From CBDULX01 sp965368175 (GTDB taxonomy: Bacteria; Pseudomonadota; Gammaproteobacteria; SZUA-229): a stretch of 8,034 nucleotides of DNA. The translations under genes and the position numbers were made by a program. Under the pieces are notes generated by a model. The model searched no databases and had not been told where the DNA came from. It saw only the letters and a list, made by a program, of their open reading frames with translations. This document shows, piece after piece, positions 5,300 through 8,034 of the stretch. Where the stretch lies: positions 1 through 8,034 of the forward strand of contig CBDULX010000143.1 in the NCBI GenBank assembly GCA_965368175.1, written 5' to 3'. Numbering within the stretch: the stretch's first letter is position 1; each line of letters opens with the position of its first letter.

Positions 5300-6346
5300 T
5301 TAGAGCCCCATCATCTGCTGCATTTTTTCCAGTGTGGGCTGCTCAACCACACCTTTTTCGGTCACTATGGCATCCACCAGTTCCGCCGGAGTCACATCGA
5401 AGGCAGGATTCCAGGCCTCTGCCCCTTCAGCAGCCACTCGGGTATTTCCACAAAACAGCAGCTCATCGGAGGATCTCTGTTCAATAGGAATACCCTCACC
5501 GTTGGGCATATTCATATCCACCGTTGAGGTAGGTGCAGCTACCATAAAACGCACGCCGTGATGCCGTGCCAGCACGGCCAGTGCATAGGTGCCGATCTTG
5601 TTGGCGACATCACCGTTAGCGGCAATGCGATCTGAACCCACGATAATCCAGCTGATTTTACCCTGCTTCATCAGAGACGCCGCAGCGCCCTCCGCTAATA
5701 AAGTGACAGGGATATGATCATGCACCATCTCCCAGGCTGTAAGGCGCGCTCCCTGTAACCAGGGACGGGTCTCATCTGCGTAGACATGATTGATACGACC
5801 ATCACTGTAGGCCTGGCGAATCACCCCCAGCGCGGTACCGTAACCACCTGTGGCCAGAGCTCCGGCATTACAGTGAGTTAACACGGAACCCGCTCCCTGC
5901 TGGATCAGGCTCGCCCCGAATTCACCCATCCGGTAATTAGCTTCAAGATCCTGCTGATGGATCTGATCGGCCAGTTGCCTGAGCGGCTGATATGGATCAC
6001 CATCGATGGTCTCAATGCGTTTTGACATGGCATCCAGCGCCCAGAACAGGTTCACGGCTGTGGGTCTGGATTCGGACAACAGCCTGATATCCTGTTGCAC
6101 CAGTGATTTCCAGTTTTCAGGATCCTGTTGATAACAACCACGGGCTGCCAGCACAACGCCGTAGGCTGCGGCAATTCCGATGGCTGGAGCTCCGCGCACC
6201 ACCATATCCCGAATCGCGTCTGCCACCTGCCGAGCACTGGTCAACTCCAGCTCCTGATAACTGGCGGGTAAAATACGCTGGTCTAATAAAAACAGGCTAT
6301 CCCCATGCCAGCGGATAGCCCGTATTGAATCTAAAGGTTTTGTCAT
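5300..6346 (-). CDS. mtnA: S-methyl-5-thioribose-1-phosphate isomerase
   Basis: MtnA converts 5-methylthioribose-1-phosphate to 5-methylthioribulose-1-phosphate in the methionine salvage pathway, in the cytoplasm. At 348 residues it has full family length. Diagnostic motifs are MVVRGAPAIGIAAAYG (48-63), THCNAGALATGGYGTALGV with the catalytic Cys159, ADETRPWLQGARLTAWE (190-206), and VGSDRIAANGDVANKIGT with the catalytic Asp239. All of these are intact. It belongs to the eIF2B-alpha-like superfamily, but these motifs separate it from initiation-factor and ribose-1,5-bisphosphate isomerase relatives. The ATG at 6346 lies 6 nt after the upstream stop, without an obvious Shine-Dalgarno, so coupling to the lipoprotein gene is likely. 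None of mtnB, mtnC, mtnD, mtnK or mtnP lies nearby, so it is an isolated salvage enzyme. Confidence 0.96.
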   Translation of the reverse strand: MTKPLDSIRAIRWHGDSLFLLDQRILPASYQELELTSARQVADAIRDMVVRGAPAIGIAAAYGVVLAARGCYQQDPENWKSLVQQDIRLLSESRPTAVNLFWALDAMSKRIETIDGDPYQPLRQLADQIHQQDLEANYRMGEFGASLIQQGAGSVLTHCNAGALATGGYGTALGVIRQAYSDGRINHVYADETRPWLQGARLTAWEMVHDHIPVTLLAEGAAASLMKQGKISWIIVGSDRIAANGDVANKIGTYALAVLARHHGVRFMVAAPTSTVDMNMPNGEGIPIEQRSSDELLFCGNTRVAAEGAEAWNPAFDVTPAELVDAIVTEKGVVEQPTLEKMQQMMGL

Positions 6347-6352
6347 ATCGGT

Positions 6353-7408
6353 TTAATTTACCCCTGTAGCGAATGCAATAATGGAGTCCTTCAGCTCCAG
6401 ATTCAGCTTTTTGCTGACCTCAGTCATCAATCGACTTTCTGCTTCGTTACGCTGCTGAGCGGATACTTTCAGTGGCCATTGTTTACGACCTCGTATTTTA
6501 CCACTGGATTCCACCAGCTTGACAGAGAGCTTAGCCCGCAACCAGTACCAGCCATCACGCAGCCCCAGGTCCTGCACATCTAGCCCAGCCACCAGAGTAA
6601 AATCCGATGACCCATTAACGGCCGGAAAACCTGCGTTACCCATAGCAGAACGTAAAGCCTGCGCAAGACGACCTAGAGGGTCATTATCCACCTCACTTGA
6701 AATGCGTAGCGATTGTAACTGACTTTCCAGCTGACCCCGTAATTCCGCCAGATTCCACTGAGCCGGTTTACCCTGGCCACTGGTATCAATCACTTTCAAC
6801 GATTTTTGTAAGGCCAGACGCTCATTCTGCAGTTCCATTGCTTTATTCAGGGATGCCATGGTCAACAATGGATCGGATTGAGTACCGCTTCGCGTTAGCT
6901 CAGCATCTGTTTCCTGATCCAGTCGAGCCATTTCACCTCGGATATTAGCACCCGCCTGTGTTCGATCCAGCACCGCCAGAGCATGGTAGGTTTGAACCGG
7001 TTTATCAAACCAGGTTTCGGCAACTCTTGCGCCCTGCACCACTTTATCGGTTCGTAAATTGATTTGCTGATTCAAACGCTGATTTTTGGTGTAACTCTCA
7101 CTGCCATCACGCACTGACACATTGATATCCGAACGAGTGGTTGTGCTTTCCCGAACCTCAACTTCGAAGGTTTTTACCAGATTTCCCAGAGCACGATCTT
7201 TGGCCAGTTCAATTTTTGATGCAGAACCGGTGGCCGTTAAATACTGGCTGTTAGGATAATATCCGGCATCACTATTATTAACCCAGCCAGGTTTTGAGCC
7301 GCTACTGGCTTTAACATTTTTGCCCGCAGACCCTACACAGGCGGTTTGCAATAACACTATCGAAATGGCCGACAGCCAGATCAGTTTGGAGTTTCGAATT
7401 AAAGTCAC
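6353..7408 (-). CDS. LPP20-family lipoprotein
   Basis: The 351-residue product starts with a lipoprotein-type signal: Arg5/Lys8, a hydrophobic core and LLQTAC with Cys24 as the expected lipidated residue. Gln at -3 is unusual, since Leu, Val or Ile is normal there. There is no Asp at +2, so outer-membrane sorting is expected. After a Gly/Ser linker come KPGWVNN...YLTATGSASKIELAKDRAL (about 39-74), the core of the LPP20 domain, and a Thr/Ser-rich strand. The middle (about 160-215) is helical and Gln/Glu/Leu-rich. A second alpha/beta segment (about 240-350) ends the protein, making it longer than classical LPP20 proteins. Function is unknown. The start is GTG, supported by AAGGA 7 nt upstream. 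It is the second gene of the visible cluster, 34 nt after the COG3014 gene, and probably forms an envelope pair with it. Confidence 0.85.
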   Translation of the reverse strand: MTLIRNSKLIWLSAISIVLLQTACVGSAGKNVKASSGSKPGWVNNSDAGYYPNSQYLTATGSASKIELAKDRALGNLVKTFEVEVRESTTTRSDINVSVRDGSESYTKNQRLNQQINLRTDKVVQGARVAETWFDKPVQTYHALAVLDRTQAGANIRGEMARLDQETDAELTRSGTQSDPLLTMASLNKAMELQNERLALQKSLKVIDTSGQGKPAQWNLAELRGQLESQLQSLRISSEVDNDPLGRLAQALRSAMGNAGFPAVNGSSDFTLVAGLDVQDLGLRDGWYWLRAKLSVKLVESSGKIRGRKQWPLKVSAQQRNEAESRLMTEVSKKLNLELKDSIIAFATGVN

Positions 7409-7443
7409 CTTGGTATCCTTGTATATATTAATTATGTAGTGGC
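7409..7443 (-). promoter_or_regulatory. Short spacer with the Shine-Dalgarno of the LPP20 gene
   Basis: The minus strand carries AAGGA (7416-7420) followed by 7 bases and a GTG start at 7408. This Shine-Dalgarno decides the start codon of the lipoprotein gene. The 35-base spacer is AT-rich, with no hairpin or T-run, so the two genes are probably co-transcribed. Confidence 0.6.
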
Positions 7444-8034
7444 TTAGCGTTTCTGTGCGGTTTTAGCGTTTTTCTCACCTTTTATAGCCATTCTGGGTGC
7501 CGTCCAGTGCTCAGATAAAACTATGGTACGACCAGCTCGTATGGTGACAGGCACCGTATAGGAGTCCCGCAAAATTCCACCTTGACCCAGGATATCCAGT
7601 TTTACCTGGTGATCACCCTGGGGTAAGGATACACGAGCAATCTGTATCGCCTGTGGCAGGGTATTCCAGGACCGGGTATCGGCAATCTCAGTGGCCTGGT
7701 TAACCACTAACATAGCTAATTGTGCCAACGCGCCACTGCGCTCATTGGCTTCCTTTTCAGATCTTTTCTTCACTACGGCTCGAGCCAGGGCACGGGCGGT
7801 TATAGCGGGCATGTGCTCCTGCAGGAACGCTCTAGCCATACCATCGATGTTGGAAACCGTTTCCATCATAGTTCGCTGCCCATCCACGGAAACTCGCACC
7901 TGACTTAAATACCTGGGCGGCTTTGAATAGGTTGGCAGTGCAAGTTTCACCGTCAGCGACAACTCATTCGACCAGGTACGGATCACCTGCTGGCTTTTCT
8001 CAGGGACCAGGCCATTGTTCAAAATCACAACCAG
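7444..8034 (-). CDS. COG3014-family protein, C-terminal part (start beyond the right edge)
   Basis: The frame is open to the window edge, giving 196 residues and TAA at 7444. An apparent GTG at 8028 is only an internal Val; the preceding codons Leu-Val continue the VVILNNGLVPEK strand. Visible segments are this 'N-G-L-x-P' strand, a beta stretch ending VSVDGQRTMMETV, the helix MPAITARALARAVVKKRSEK, a hydrophobic helix LAMLVVNQATE, then DTRSWNTLPQAIQIARVSLPQGDHQV and a final beta region before a basic tail. I recognise this as the C-terminal half of COG3014 proteins, exported proteins with an N-terminal repeat-rich part that are found beside lipoproteins such as LpoB and LPP20 in gammaproteobacteria. 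No molecular function is established. It is the first visible gene of the cluster. Confidence 0.78.
   Translation of the reverse strand: MVVILNNGLVPEKSQQVIRTWSNELSLTVKLALPTYSKPPRYLSQVRVSVDGQRTMMETVSNIDGMARAFLQEHMPAITARALARAVVKKRSEKEANERSGALAQLAMLVVNQATEIADTRSWNTLPQAIQIARVSLPQGDHQVKLDILGQGGILRDSYTVPVTIRAGRTIVLSEHWTAPRMAIKGEKNAKTAQKR

Overview
The window reads as chromosomal DNA of a gammaproteobacterium, probably an environmental one with moderate GC content. The main evidence is a UbiT-type SCP2 protein, a SirB2 membrane protein, and an LPP20 lipoprotein beside a COG3014-family protein; this combination is typical of Gammaproteobacteria. I see no phage, IS transposase, tRNA or rRNA genes. Species cannot be named from the sequence alone.

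Layout. The left edge (2-352, + strand) is the C-terminal receiver domain of a response regulator or hybrid sensor kinase that starts outside the window. Every other gene is on the minus strand. From left to right they are a two-domain rhodanese sulfurtransferase (441-1289), a secreted SIMPL/DUF541 protein (1394-2092), an accessory intergenic stretch (2093-2517), a PhzF-family isomerase (2518-3297), and a second intergenic stretch dominated by a CACAGAG palindrome (3298-3633). A tight gene cluster then runs to the right edge. In transcription order (right to left) it is COG3014-family protein (truncated by the window edge), LPP20-family lipoprotein, mtnA, TauE/SafE permease, SirB2-family protein and ubiT. 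The junctions are 34, 6, 9, -4 and, depending on the ubiT start, -4 or +44 nucleotides, so this is very probably one operon. It joins envelope proteins, one methionine-salvage enzyme, a sulfur-anion-type permease and an anaerobic ubiquinone accessory factor.

The most unusual parts are the two intergenic stretches. The first holds a 50-codon minus-strand reading frame with a well-placed Shine-Dalgarno. It is interrupted at codon 10 by an in-frame TAG, encodes a single-membrane-span peptide downstream of the stop, and is bracketed by a perfect 12-bp inverted repeat. It could be a decayed small gene, a small mobile or repeat unit, or a small membrane protein started internally. The second holds a 95-bp palindrome built from three CACAGAG heptamers on each side in exact mirror spacing, with a nested hairpin in its centre. 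I recall CACAGAG palindromes of this sort between genes of other bacteria, but their function is not settled as far as I know.
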